37,357 nt of DNA. It comes from Ruminococcaceae bacterium UBA1227. Its GTDB lineage: Bacteria > Bacillota > Clostridia > Oscillospirales > Acutalibacteraceae. How positions within the stretch are numbered: position 1 is the first letter of the stretch; each line of letters opens with the position of its first letter. Under the pieces are notes generated by a model. The model did no database searches and was not told the origin of the DNA. It saw nothing but the letters and a program-made list of their open reading frames with translations. The stretch lies in assembly GCA_002309175.1 (NCBI GenBank), contig DBWX01000006.1, positions 19,747 to 57,103 of the forward strand, given 5' to 3'. This document shows positions 15,250-22,389 of the stretch, in pieces. The position numbers were made by a program, and so were the translations under genes.

Positions 15250-16668
15250 TTATTTCTTTGTGACGTCAATTTCCTTCTGCTTCGCAAAGTAGGCCTTTGT
15301 CTCCTTGGAGATTACACCGCCGAGGGCTACGAGAGCTATAAGGTTCGGAATTGCCATGAGGCCGTTAAATACGTCCGCAATGTTCCAGACTATGTCAAGA
15401 GCCAGGAACGGACCTGCGAATGTGAAGAGTACGAAGAGTACTCTGAACACAAGAACTGCCTTCTTGGAATTTGTGAGGTACTCTACGCAGCGTTCTGAGT
15501 AGTAGTCCCAGCCGAGGATGGTTGTGAAAGCAAAGAGTGCCAAACAGATGGCAACAAGGAACTTGGAGACGTCTGCCGGCCACGGGAATGTCTCTGCCCA
15601 GGCGAGCTGTGTGACGGCTGCGCCGCGAAGCTCATCAGTGTTGGCATAAGCACCCGTGAGGATGATTGAAAGACCTGTAAGAGTACAGATTACGATTGTG
15701 TCGAGGAAAGTACCTGTCATTGTGACAAGACCCTGGCGTACGGGCTCCTTTGTCTTTGCGGCGGCTGCTGCGATGGGAGCTGAGCCGAGACCTGCCTCGT
15801 TCGAGAAGATACCGCGGCCGATACCTTTCTGCATGGCAAGCTTGATGGCCGCACCGGCAAATCCGCCGACTGCCGCCTGAGCCGTGAAGGCGCCCTTGAA
15901 GATGAGGCCTATAGCCATCGGGAGAGCCTTTATGTTAAGAAGTACACAGACAAGTGCAAGCGCGAAATAAAGAACGCACATGAAAGGTACGATTCTTTCG
16001 GCAACGGCTGAGATTCTCTTGATACCGCCGACAACGACGAGGGCAACGAGAGTCGTGAAGATAACCGCTACGATAACAGCGACGATTGTCGTGTTTGCGC
16101 CGAATTTATCGAATACTACCGGAGAATCGATAACATTTGAGAAAGCGGAAACGATACCGTTCATCTGAGTCATTGTACCGATACCGAGGAGACCTGCAAG
16201 AGCTCCGAAGAGTGCGAAGAGCTTGCCGAGCCATTTCCACTTCTCGCCCATACCTTTTTCGATGTAGAGGAACGGACCGCCGAGGTAGTGGCCGTTACCT
16301 TTGTCCTCCCTGTAAAGGACGGCAAGGAGACCCTCTGAGTACTTTGTGGCCATGCCGAGTACGGCTGCGAAAAGCATCCAGAAGAGAGCGCCGGGGCCGC
16401 CTATGCAGATAGCCGTGGCAACACCTACGATATTACCTGTACCTACTGTTGCGGAGAGAGCGGTGCAGAGAGCCTGGAACGAGGTTACTTCACCTTCGCC
16501 GTCCTCTTCGTTCTGTACCATGTACTTGAGCGCCCTGCCGAGATGCAGGAACTGTACTCCGCCTGATCTTGCAGTAAGGAAAGCACCGACTGCAATGATG
16601 AGAATGATAAGGGGCCAGCCCCAGACAAAGTCATCAATCTTGGTTACAATATTGCCGAATTGCTCCAC
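15250..16668 (-). CDS. Alanine/glycine:cation symporter (AgcS family)
   Basis: A secondary transporter of about 472 residues with roughly 10-11 membrane helices. Family motifs include TALSATVGTGNIVGVATAI, GGPGALFWM and GIGRGIFSNEAGLGSAPIAAA. It imports small neutral amino acids (alanine, glycine) with Na+ or H+. The frame also has an ATG at 16689, but no ribosome site precedes it. The GTG at 16668 has GGAAG eight bases upstream and gives the usual N-terminus (VEQFGNIVTKIDDFVWG), so it is preferred. The gene is monocistronic between a good promoter and a terminator. Confidence 0.93.
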   Translation of the reverse strand: MEQFGNIVTKIDDFVWGWPLIILIIAVGAFLTARSGGVQFLHLGRALKYMVQNEEDGEGEVTSFQALCTALSATVGTGNIVGVATAICIGGPGALFWMLFAAVLGMATKYSEGLLAVLYREDKGNGHYLGGPFLYIEKGMGEKWKWLGKLFALFGALAGLLGIGTMTQMNGIVSAFSNVIDSPVVFDKFGANTTIVAVIVAVIFTTLVALVVVGGIKRISAVAERIVPFMCVLYFALALVCVLLNIKALPMAIGLIFKGAFTAQAAVGGFAGAAIKLAMQKGIGRGIFSNEAGLGSAPIAAAAAKTKEPVRQGLVTMTGTFLDTIVICTLTGLSIILTGAYANTDELRGAAVTQLAWAETFPWPADVSKFLVAICLALFAFTTILGWDYYSERCVEYLTNSKKAVLVFRVLFVLFTFAGPFLALDIVWNIADVFNGLMAIPNLIALVALGGVISKETKAYFAKQKEIDVTKK

Positions 16669-16720
16669 TTTTTCTTCTTCCTTTCCCATGTGGCGATTTA
16701 GCCTGTTAAAGTATGAAAAA

Positions 16721-16749
16721 AGTATACTAAATACAAATAATCAATTCAA
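16721..16749 (-). promoter_or_regulatory. Promoter of the symporter gene
   Basis: Minus strand: TTGAAT (16744-16749), 17-base spacer, TATACT (16721-16726). Confidence 0.7.
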
Positions 16750-16906
16750 TATAATAAATCTATTAAAATGCTCCGCGTTTTCTTTCGAATTTTGTAACTA
16801 TTGTTTAAGGTTGTTTTAAGGAAACCGGGTTATAGTGTAAGTGCAGTAAGGGACCAGTCACCCCTTCACTCACTTTTTCATTTCATTTTCTCCTATTTTA
16901 ACGAAG

Positions 16907-16938
16907 AACGCCGATGGCTCCCCACCATCGGCGTTTTT
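16907..16938. terminator. Hairpin terminator downstream of the small membrane protein gene
   Basis: An 11-bp stem AACGCCGATGG/CCATCGGCGTT. The better T-run (GTTTTTCG) is on the plus strand; on the minus strand the tail is TTCTTCGTT. It is the only terminator-like structure after the 16960-17358 gene. Confidence 0.65.
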
Positions 16939-16959
16939 CGTTTATTCTGCGTTGTTTTA

Positions 16960-17358
16960 TCAATACTGGTTTCTTCTCCTGATTGCCTTTATCATGGCTA
17001 TTATCATGGATACGAAGAGGCTCAGGAAGAAAAATACGGCCATGGCGAGGAAAGTTACGGAATAGGCGCCGAAATTAGGGCACGCCGCCTGCTGCTCAAC
17101 CGTAAGATATGCCATATTGTTTTCCGCTATCTTTTCAAAAGAAGAGTAGTAGGACATTGTCGCGAGGCAGGAAAAGCCGCCGGCGACGCCTAAAAACAGC
17201 GGAGCCAGCCAGACGAGAAGGCTGTCCGTCCGAAGCGTAAAGAAAATCTGCATGATCACAAGGCCTAAAAGTGCCAGGCCGAGAATTATTCCGGGCACCA
17301 GGATACTCGTGTACTGATCAAGGAAAGCAGCGGGGTCTACATTGCCCTGCGGTGTCAT
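16960..17358 (-). CDS. Small integral membrane protein, unknown function
   Basis: A 132-residue protein with three to four hydrophobic segments (about 18-40, 48-66 and 98-122) and a basic C-terminus (KAIRRRNQY). I do not recognise a family. Its ribosome site GGAGGAG is embedded in the last codons of trmB and the start is two bases after the trmB stop, so translation is tightly coupled. It is the last gene of the transcript that starts at the promoter at 19076-19104. Function may relate to the envelope, but nothing in the sequence shows it. Confidence 0.75.
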   Translation of the reverse strand: MTPQGNVDPAAFLDQYTSILVPGIILGLALLGLVIMQIFFTLRTDSLLVWLAPLFLGVAGGFSCLATMSYYSSFEKIAENNMAYLTVEQQAACPNFGAYSVTFLAMAVFFFLSLFVSMIIAMIKAIRRRNQY

Positions 17359-17360
17359 AT

Positions 17361-18038
17361 TTACTCCTCCTTTACGTAAGCTTCGAGCCTGTAGATCGGC
17401 AGGCCCTCGGCGACGAATTTACTTTCATACTCCGTCACGATATTGCCCTCAAAGTCGCTTGAGTGCAGGTCGAGGGAGATGTTTTTCAGCGCGAATCCGC
17501 ATTTCGTGAACTCTTCAATCGAATACTCAAAGAAGTGCATGTTATCAGTCTTCTGATGGATTTCCGCGCCGTCTTTCAGGATATCCTTGTAGATATTCAG
17601 GAACCGCTCATTTGTGAGCCGGTGAGATGTATATGCCTTCTTCGGATAAGGGCAGGAGAAATTCAGGTAGAGTCCCTCTATGCTCTTTTCCGGTATGAAG
17701 CACTGCAGGTACTCAGCCCCGCACTTTAAGAAGCGGACATTTGTAAGTCCCTCGTTCTTCGCCCGCTCCGCGGCGGATACGATGACGTTTCCGACCTTTT
17801 CAACGGCGAGATAGTTGTACTCGGGATGCAGTTTCGCGAATTCGCAGACAAACTGTCCTTTTCCGCAGCCTATCTCCATATATACGGGATTTGCATTGCC
17901 GAAAAGTTCTTCAAAATCGAGGTAGTTCTTCTTCTCCTTTGCGGTCTCGAAGTTCCTGTCCTCGGATACAAGCGTCAGAAGAAGTCCCTCACAGGCGTCA
18001 ATGCGCTCGTCGAGGTACTTCTTTTTTCTCATTCTCAT
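17361..18038 (-). CDS. trmB: tRNA (guanine-N7-)-methyltransferase
   Basis: A 225-residue SAM-dependent enzyme that makes m7G46 in tRNA variable loops. SAM motif I is MEIGCGKGQF (54-63), the acidic strand end LAVEK (about 77-81), then LNFSCPYPKK (125-134), HRLTNERFL and the late EYESKF-GLPIYRLE block that marks TrmB. The family motif is usually NFSDPWPKK; here the Asp is Cys129, an Asp known to matter for catalysis in studied TrmB proteins. Length is typical. It overlaps the upstream unknown gene by four bases (ATGA) and is followed at once by the small membrane protein gene. Confidence 0.93.
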   Translation of the reverse strand: MRMRKKKYLDERIDACEGLLLTLVSEDRNFETAKEKKNYLDFEELFGNANPVYMEIGCGKGQFVCEFAKLHPEYNYLAVEKVGNVIVSAAERAKNEGLTNVRFLKCGAEYLQCFIPEKSIEGLYLNFSCPYPKKAYTSHRLTNERFLNIYKDILKDGAEIHQKTDNMHFFEYSIEEFTKCGFALKNISLDLHSSDFEGNIVTEYESKFVAEGLPIYRLEAYVKEE

Positions 18039-19042
18039 TCCTCATCTTCTCCTAAGAACTCTTTGTCGGAGAAGAGGGAACTTATTCCCCTTCTGATACC
18101 CGCGAGCCTGTCGCGGTTTTTATAGAAGCTGCGGGCGGTTCTCTTCGAGAAGGAATAGATGCTCATGGCGAGCACCGCGCTCGCGGCATTCATCCTGAGA
18201 AGGTCATTGTCCGTGACGTGACGCATGGCATCTTTGTAATCAACGCCCATTATGAGGTTATAGGCGGAATCTCCGGCCTTCATCGTCTTTACGGCATTTA
18301 CCATATCCGGTCCGAACACGGCATCGTAGCCTATATCTATGAAGTTTGCCATCTCGACGCGGCCTATTCCGAGTACGTCTGTAAGAAATCCCGGAATTGT
18401 CAGATTCTCTATTGAAGATGCCATCTTCATTATGTACTCGGTCAGGCGGTTTGCCGCATCATCCGCGAGGAAGCGGTCAACCGCCGCGGCAATCGTGCCG
18501 GAGGCCGCCTCGGCAAACTTCTCATTGAAAATGATGGATGCCACGGTGCCGTCCGTTATAAGGCCGAGTATTTTTACAATCTCACCGGTCAGGTTCTTTA
18601 TAAGTTCATCGCGGTCGGTCTTTTCCGCGAGATATTTCTCGATGCTCTTTCGAAGATAATCGCGGTAATCTCCCCTGCCGGCCGACCTGGACCTGCGTGT
18701 AAAGAACGCAGTTACGCTGTTTAACGAATACCTGCCCAGATAGTCGTAGAGGAACCAGAGAAGGCCTTTCTTGAACTGCTCACGAGCGTGAATCTTCTCC
18801 ATTACAAATACGGATGCGTTCATTGCCGTGGGCAGGACCTTATTTAAGGCAGTCCTTGTTATTTCGGCGATGTATTTCTGAGAGAAAGGCAGAATACCCT
18901 GTACGGGTACCGTAAAGCCCTCCGCGAGTTTTATTTCTGTCTTCGGCTGGATGAGTATACGCTGAGTCAGGGCGCTGCCGGCATAAGCCAGGGCACCAAT
19001 CGCTAAAACGTCAGGCGTATATTTTTTATTCTTCTTTCCCAT
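18035..19042 (-). CDS. Unknown protein, co-transcribed with trmB
   Basis: A 335-residue protein I do not recognise. It has a basic N-terminus, one weak hydrophobic stretch (about 12-30), a long mostly helical body and a hydrophobic patch near the C-terminus (about 285-300) followed by an acidic end (FLGEDEE). The stretch GFTVPVQGILPFSQKYIAEI faintly recalls DUF445 proteins, but I would not assign it. An in-frame GTG at 19051 exists; the ATG at 19042 is preferred because GGTG lies six bases upstream. It leads the transcript with trmB and the small membrane protein, starting from a consensus-like promoter. Confidence 0.75.
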   Translation of the reverse strand: MGKKNKKYTPDVLAIGALAYAGSALTQRILIQPKTEIKLAEGFTVPVQGILPFSQKYIAEITRTALNKVLPTAMNASVFVMEKIHAREQFKKGLLWFLYDYLGRYSLNSVTAFFTRRSRSAGRGDYRDYLRKSIEKYLAEKTDRDELIKNLTGEIVKILGLITDGTVASIIFNEKFAEAASGTIAAAVDRFLADDAANRLTEYIMKMASSIENLTIPGFLTDVLGIGRVEMANFIDIGYDAVFGPDMVNAVKTMKAGDSAYNLIMGVDYKDAMRHVTDNDLLRMNAASAVLAMSIYSFSKRTARSFYKNRDRLAGIRRGISSLFSDKEFLGEDEE

Positions 19043-19075
19043 AGCACTCACCGCCTTTGGATTAATTACTAATAG

Positions 19076-19104
19076 ATTATAAATAAAAACACTGATGCCC
19101 GCAA
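19076..19104 (-). promoter_or_regulatory. Promoter of the unknown gene-trmB-membrane protein transcript
   Basis: Minus strand: TTGCGG (19099-19104), 17-base spacer, perfect TATAAT (19076-19081). It starts right after the stop of the DUF2344 gene. Confidence 0.7.
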
Positions 19105-19107
19105 GTC

Positions 19108-19782
19108 TTACGCGAATTTCTCAAAGTTCTCATCGAGCATGCATTTTCTCGTGATATGGACGAAAACGGGTTCAACCGAAATGAGCTCAAGCACCCTTGT
19201 TATGAGGATATTCGGGTTTATTCCGAATGTGGGATTGCTCGGGAGAGTGAGCAGAACGGTAGTGACTTTGTCCTCATCGGACCAGATTTTCACGTCTTTT
19301 ATGTGTCCTGTCAAGGCAATTTCCTTTACAACCTTCTGCTTTCCCTGTTTTCCGACCTTGGAAATCGTCAGATTCTCGTCATTCAGTTTCTCAGAAACCG
19401 CGTTGTTAAAGGCTTCCTCCGGCATCTGCTCCTGTCTGATCTCAATCTTGTATCTTGAGAAAGCCACGAGCTGAGCCTTCTTTACGGGCTCCTTCACGTC
19501 AATTATCCGGATGTTCGGGGGCATGACCTTTTCGAGCCTCGATTTCACCTCATCAAAGGACATTTCTTCATTCAGTCTGATATCGAGAATCTCCTCGAGG
19601 CCTTCCATGCCGAGTGACAGGGGCATGGCAAAATTCATATACGGTCTCGGATTGAAACCTTCGGTGTACCAGAGAGGTATCTCCGCCCTCGAGATTGCCC
19701 TGGAAAAACAGCGCATGAGGTCGAGGTGAGAGATGTATTTCGCGTCGCCGCGCTTCTCAAAGAAGATTCTTGCATTTTGCAT
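19108..19782 (-). CDS. TIGR03936/DUF2344 family radical-SAM-associated protein
   Basis: A 224-residue protein with the family start RIFFEKRGDAKYISHLDLMR and the GFNPRPYMNFAMPLSLGMEG motif. These proteins are encoded next to, or fused to, TIGR03960 radical SAM proteins, as here, where the genes overlap by 26 bases. Their molecular role is not established; their frequent link with ribosome and RNase genes suggests RNA or translation work. It lacks the rng, rplU and rpmA genes that often follow it in Firmicutes; a new promoter begins right after its stop. Confidence 0.88.
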   Translation of the reverse strand: MQNARIFFEKRGDAKYISHLDLMRCFSRAISRAEIPLWYTEGFNPRPYMNFAMPLSLGMEGLEEILDIRLNEEMSFDEVKSRLEKVMPPNIRIIDVKEPVKKAQLVAFSRYKIEIRQEQMPEEAFNNAVSEKLNDENLTISKVGKQGKQKVVKEIALTGHIKDVKIWSDEDKVTTVLLTLPSNPTFGINPNILITRVLELISVEPVFVHITRKCMLDENFEKFA

Positions 19783-21616
19783 CGCAATTACCTCCGTTTA
19801 AGGCTGAAGCGCCGCACGCGGCACATTTTATTCTGCAGTGAGGAGTGGTCTCATTCCTCTTCGCCTTCTCATTCTCACGGATTAAAAATTCCTTGGTAAC
19901 GCCGTAGTCAAGATGGTCCCATGGCAGGATTTCGTCGTAGCTGCGGCGTCTGTAGGCATACCATTTCGGATCGACGCCGCAGTTTTTAAAAGCCTGCTGC
20001 CAGAGATCGAAGCGAAGCTGGTCGTCCCATGAGTCAAATTTACAGCCGAGGTTGTGGGCCTCGAGCAGGACCTTGCCGAGTCGCCTGTCGCCTCTCGCGA
20101 AGACGGCCTCAAGGAAGATTGTGTCCGTATGGTGAGCCGAGAGGTGAATGTGCGACTTCGGCACCCTCGTCTGCTCGAGCAGATAGGCGCGCTTCTCGTC
20201 CAGTTCCTCAGTGGTCGCCTGCGGCTCCCACTGGAACGGTGTATGCGGCTTCGGCACGAATGGAGAAGCGCTGACATTGATTACGAGCTGCTTTCCCTTC
20301 GGCTTGTCCGGTGTGCGGTAGTATTCCGTCACAACGCGCCTGGAGAGGTTTATAATCTCCTCTATGTCTTCAAAAGTCTCAGTGGGCAGACCGAGCATGA
20401 AGTAGAGTTTTACCGTCGTCCAGCCGCCTTTAAAGGCCATGCGGACGGTGCTTAAGATCTCCTCCTCGGTGATATTCTTGTTTATCGCGTCACGCAGACG
20501 CTGTGAACCGGCCTCAGGCGCAAAGGTGAGGCCGCTCTTTCTTATGAGTTTCATCTTCTCGACGAGTTCGTCCGAGAAGTTGTCGACACGCAGCGAGGGA
20601 AGACTTATGTTTACGTTCTTCTCCTGCGTCCAGTCAATCATGTCATTAAGCAGGGGCTGAATGCCCGTGTAGTCGGATGTGGACAGGGAGATAAGACTTA
20701 TCTCGTCATAGCCGGTATTCTTTATCAGTGCCTTCGCCTGCTCATTTGCGATGTCCGGTGACTTCTCCCTTATGGGGCGGTAGATGAAGCCCGCCTGGCA
20801 GAAGCGGCATCCGCGAATGCAGCCGCGGAAGAGTTCCTCGCTTACGCGGTCGTGCACAACCTCTATGAAGGGCACTACGAATCTGTCCGGATAGGGCGCC
20901 TTGTTCAGGTCGCTGACTATCCTCTTGTGCACGACGGCGGGCGCTCCGTTCTTCGGTGTGACTGCGTCTATGGTGCCGTCCGCTTTGTAAGTGACGTCAT
21001 AGAGTGAGGGCACATATACACCCTGTATGCCTGCCACTGCGGTGAGGAATTCCTCCTTGCCCGCTCCGCGGTCCTTGTACTCTTTGTACAGGTCGAGGAA
21101 ATCATTCATTATCTCCTCGCCGTCGCCGAGTAAAAACGCGTCGACAAAATCGCAGATCGGCTCCGCGTTCGACGCGCAGGGGCCGCCGGCGACAACGAAG
21201 TTTTTAAGGTCGTGTCGCTCGCTTGCGAGCATTGGCACGCCGCCGAGCTCCAGCATATTGAGTATATTTGAAAAGGAGAGTTCATACATGAGCGTAAAAC
21301 CTATTACATCGAAGTCCGAGAGCTTGTCTTTTGACTCGATGGCGAAGAGGGGTATGTCATTTGCCCTCATCTGCTCCTCCATGTCGGGTGCGGGAGCAAA
21401 GACACGCTCACACCAGGCATCCTCCCTGTCGTTTATGAGGGAATAGAGAATCTTCATGCCTATATGAGACATGCCTATCTCATATGTGTCGGGGAAGCAG
21501 AAGGCAAAACGTATATCCACCGAATCAGCGCTCTTTACAACGCTGTTCAGTTCACCGCCTGTATATCGTCCCGGTTTCTGAACCGCGGACAGTACCTTTT
21601 CAAGTTTTGCGTCCAT
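19757..21616 (-). CDS. TIGR03960 family B12-binding-domain/radical SAM protein
   Basis: A 619-residue protein with an N-terminal B12-binding-like Rossmann domain (about 30-235) and a radical SAM domain whose cluster motif is CIRGCRFC (Cys266, Cys270, Cys273). The C-terminus carries a Cys-rich tail (HCRIKCAACG and later NCDAKC), possibly a metal site. Family members are thought to modify RNA or protein, but the substrate is unknown. The gene ends inside the DUF2344 gene. AAAGGTG lies just upstream of the ATG. Confidence 0.92.
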   Translation of the reverse strand: MDAKLEKVLSAVQKPGRYTGGELNSVVKSADSVDIRFAFCFPDTYEIGMSHIGMKILYSLINDREDAWCERVFAPAPDMEEQMRANDIPLFAIESKDKLSDFDVIGFTLMYELSFSNILNMLELGGVPMLASERHDLKNFVVAGGPCASNAEPICDFVDAFLLGDGEEIMNDFLDLYKEYKDRGAGKEEFLTAVAGIQGVYVPSLYDVTYKADGTIDAVTPKNGAPAVVHKRIVSDLNKAPYPDRFVVPFIEVVHDRVSEELFRGCIRGCRFCQAGFIYRPIREKSPDIANEQAKALIKNTGYDEISLISLSTSDYTGIQPLLNDMIDWTQEKNVNISLPSLRVDNFSDELVEKMKLIRKSGLTFAPEAGSQRLRDAINKNITEEEILSTVRMAFKGGWTTVKLYFMLGLPTETFEDIEEIINLSRRVVTEYYRTPDKPKGKQLVINVSASPFVPKPHTPFQWEPQATTEELDEKRAYLLEQTRVPKSHIHLSAHHTDTIFLEAVFARGDRRLGKVLLEAHNLGCKFDSWDDQLRFDLWQQAFKNCGVDPKWYAYRRRSYDEILPWDHLDYGVTKEFLIRENEKAKRNETTPHCRIKCAACGASALNGGNCDAKCKNLL

Positions 21617-21632
21617 ATTTCACCTTTAAGAT

Positions 21633-21666
21633 AAGGCATCTTGAAATTTTGTTTTCAAGATGCCTT
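21633..21666 (-). terminator. Terminator after the unknown membrane-anchored gene
   Basis: A perfect 14-bp stem AAGGCATCTTGAAA/TTTCAAGATGCCTT with a six-base loop, following the stop at 21672 on the minus strand. It separates the pnp transcript from the radical SAM gene. Confidence 0.8.
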
Positions 21667-21671
21667 TCGTC

Positions 21672-22358
21672 TTACTTATTCTTGCCCATTGCCTCCGGGG
21701 CACTTGTCGGCTGAATCGCGCTTATGTAGTAAGCCTTACCCTTTTCTCTCAGCGTGACTTTTACGTACTTGCTCGGTGCCGGATCGACAATGTCGCCGTT
21801 GTCGGCCTGTACGAAACCGCTGCCTGAGAGATAAGCCACCGTAAGTACCACCGTGTTGCTCTTCTCTGTCATATCGAGAACACGCGGAACATAGGTTGCA
21901 TCGACGCCCGTGATGGGGGCCTTATAAGCATTCTTCTCGGAGTCATATACAAATTCGAACGCGGAAGAGGCCACCGTCTGGTGCTCTATCTCACGCTCCG
22001 CTCCGAAAAGCGAAATGAATTTCGCTTCGACTTCCTCGGCCGGATAGAAGATCATACCGTCCTCGACTTCATATTCGTCGGTCGCTACATCGCTCTTGAT
22101 GATCGCCCAGATTGAGGCCTCAATGAGCTGACCCATGTCGGCCTTCGTGATATCGTCGAATTCGGAGATGTCGTTCATTACGACGGGGACGAGCATTGTC
22201 TGGAACTTCTGCATCTCTGCCACCCTGGCCGCCTCGCGCTTTGCGACTATTGTGTTCACTGCCGTGAGAACAATAAAGACGATACCGACTATGGCGAGGA
22301 TTATTACGAGAAAGCCCAGGGGCTTCGCCCACCTCTTATTCTGTTTCGGAGTACTCAT
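21672..22358 (-). CDS. Membrane-anchored protein of unknown function
   Basis: A 228-residue protein with a basic N-terminus, one membrane helix (about 13-36) and a probably extracellular domain with no motif I recognise; the distal half looks beta-rich. It starts 32 bases after pnp with a perfect GGAGG site and ends at a strong terminator, so it is probably the last gene of the rpsO/pnp transcript. Nothing ties it to RNA decay. Confidence 0.75.
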   Translation of the reverse strand: MSTPKQNKRWAKPLGFLVIILAIVGIVFIVLTAVNTIVAKREAARVAEMQKFQTMLVPVVMNDISEFDDITKADMGQLIEASIWAIIKSDVATDEYEVEDGMIFYPAEEVEAKFISLFGAEREIEHQTVASSAFEFVYDSEKNAYKAPITGVDATYVPRVLDMTEKSNTVVLTVAYLSGSGFVQADNGDIVDPAPSKYVKVTLREKGKAYYISAIQPTSAPEAMGKNK

Positions 22359-22389
22359 TTTCTGACCTCCTTACCGATTGATGTCGTTG

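Larger units (their letters stand above)
16690..16959. other. Intergenic region with promoter, hairpins and no recognisable gene
   Basis: It holds the symporter promoter, a weak hairpin near 16843-16873 (AAGGG pairing with CCCTT) and the strong hairpin at 16907-16935. The open frame on the plus strand (from 16801) has no ribosome site and no recognisable family, so I do not call it. Confidence 0.5.

Noticed and set aside
16801..17193. A 130-codon plus-strand frame after the symporter promoter
   Set aside because: It crosses a terminator hairpin and is antisense to the small membrane protein gene; no ribosome site.
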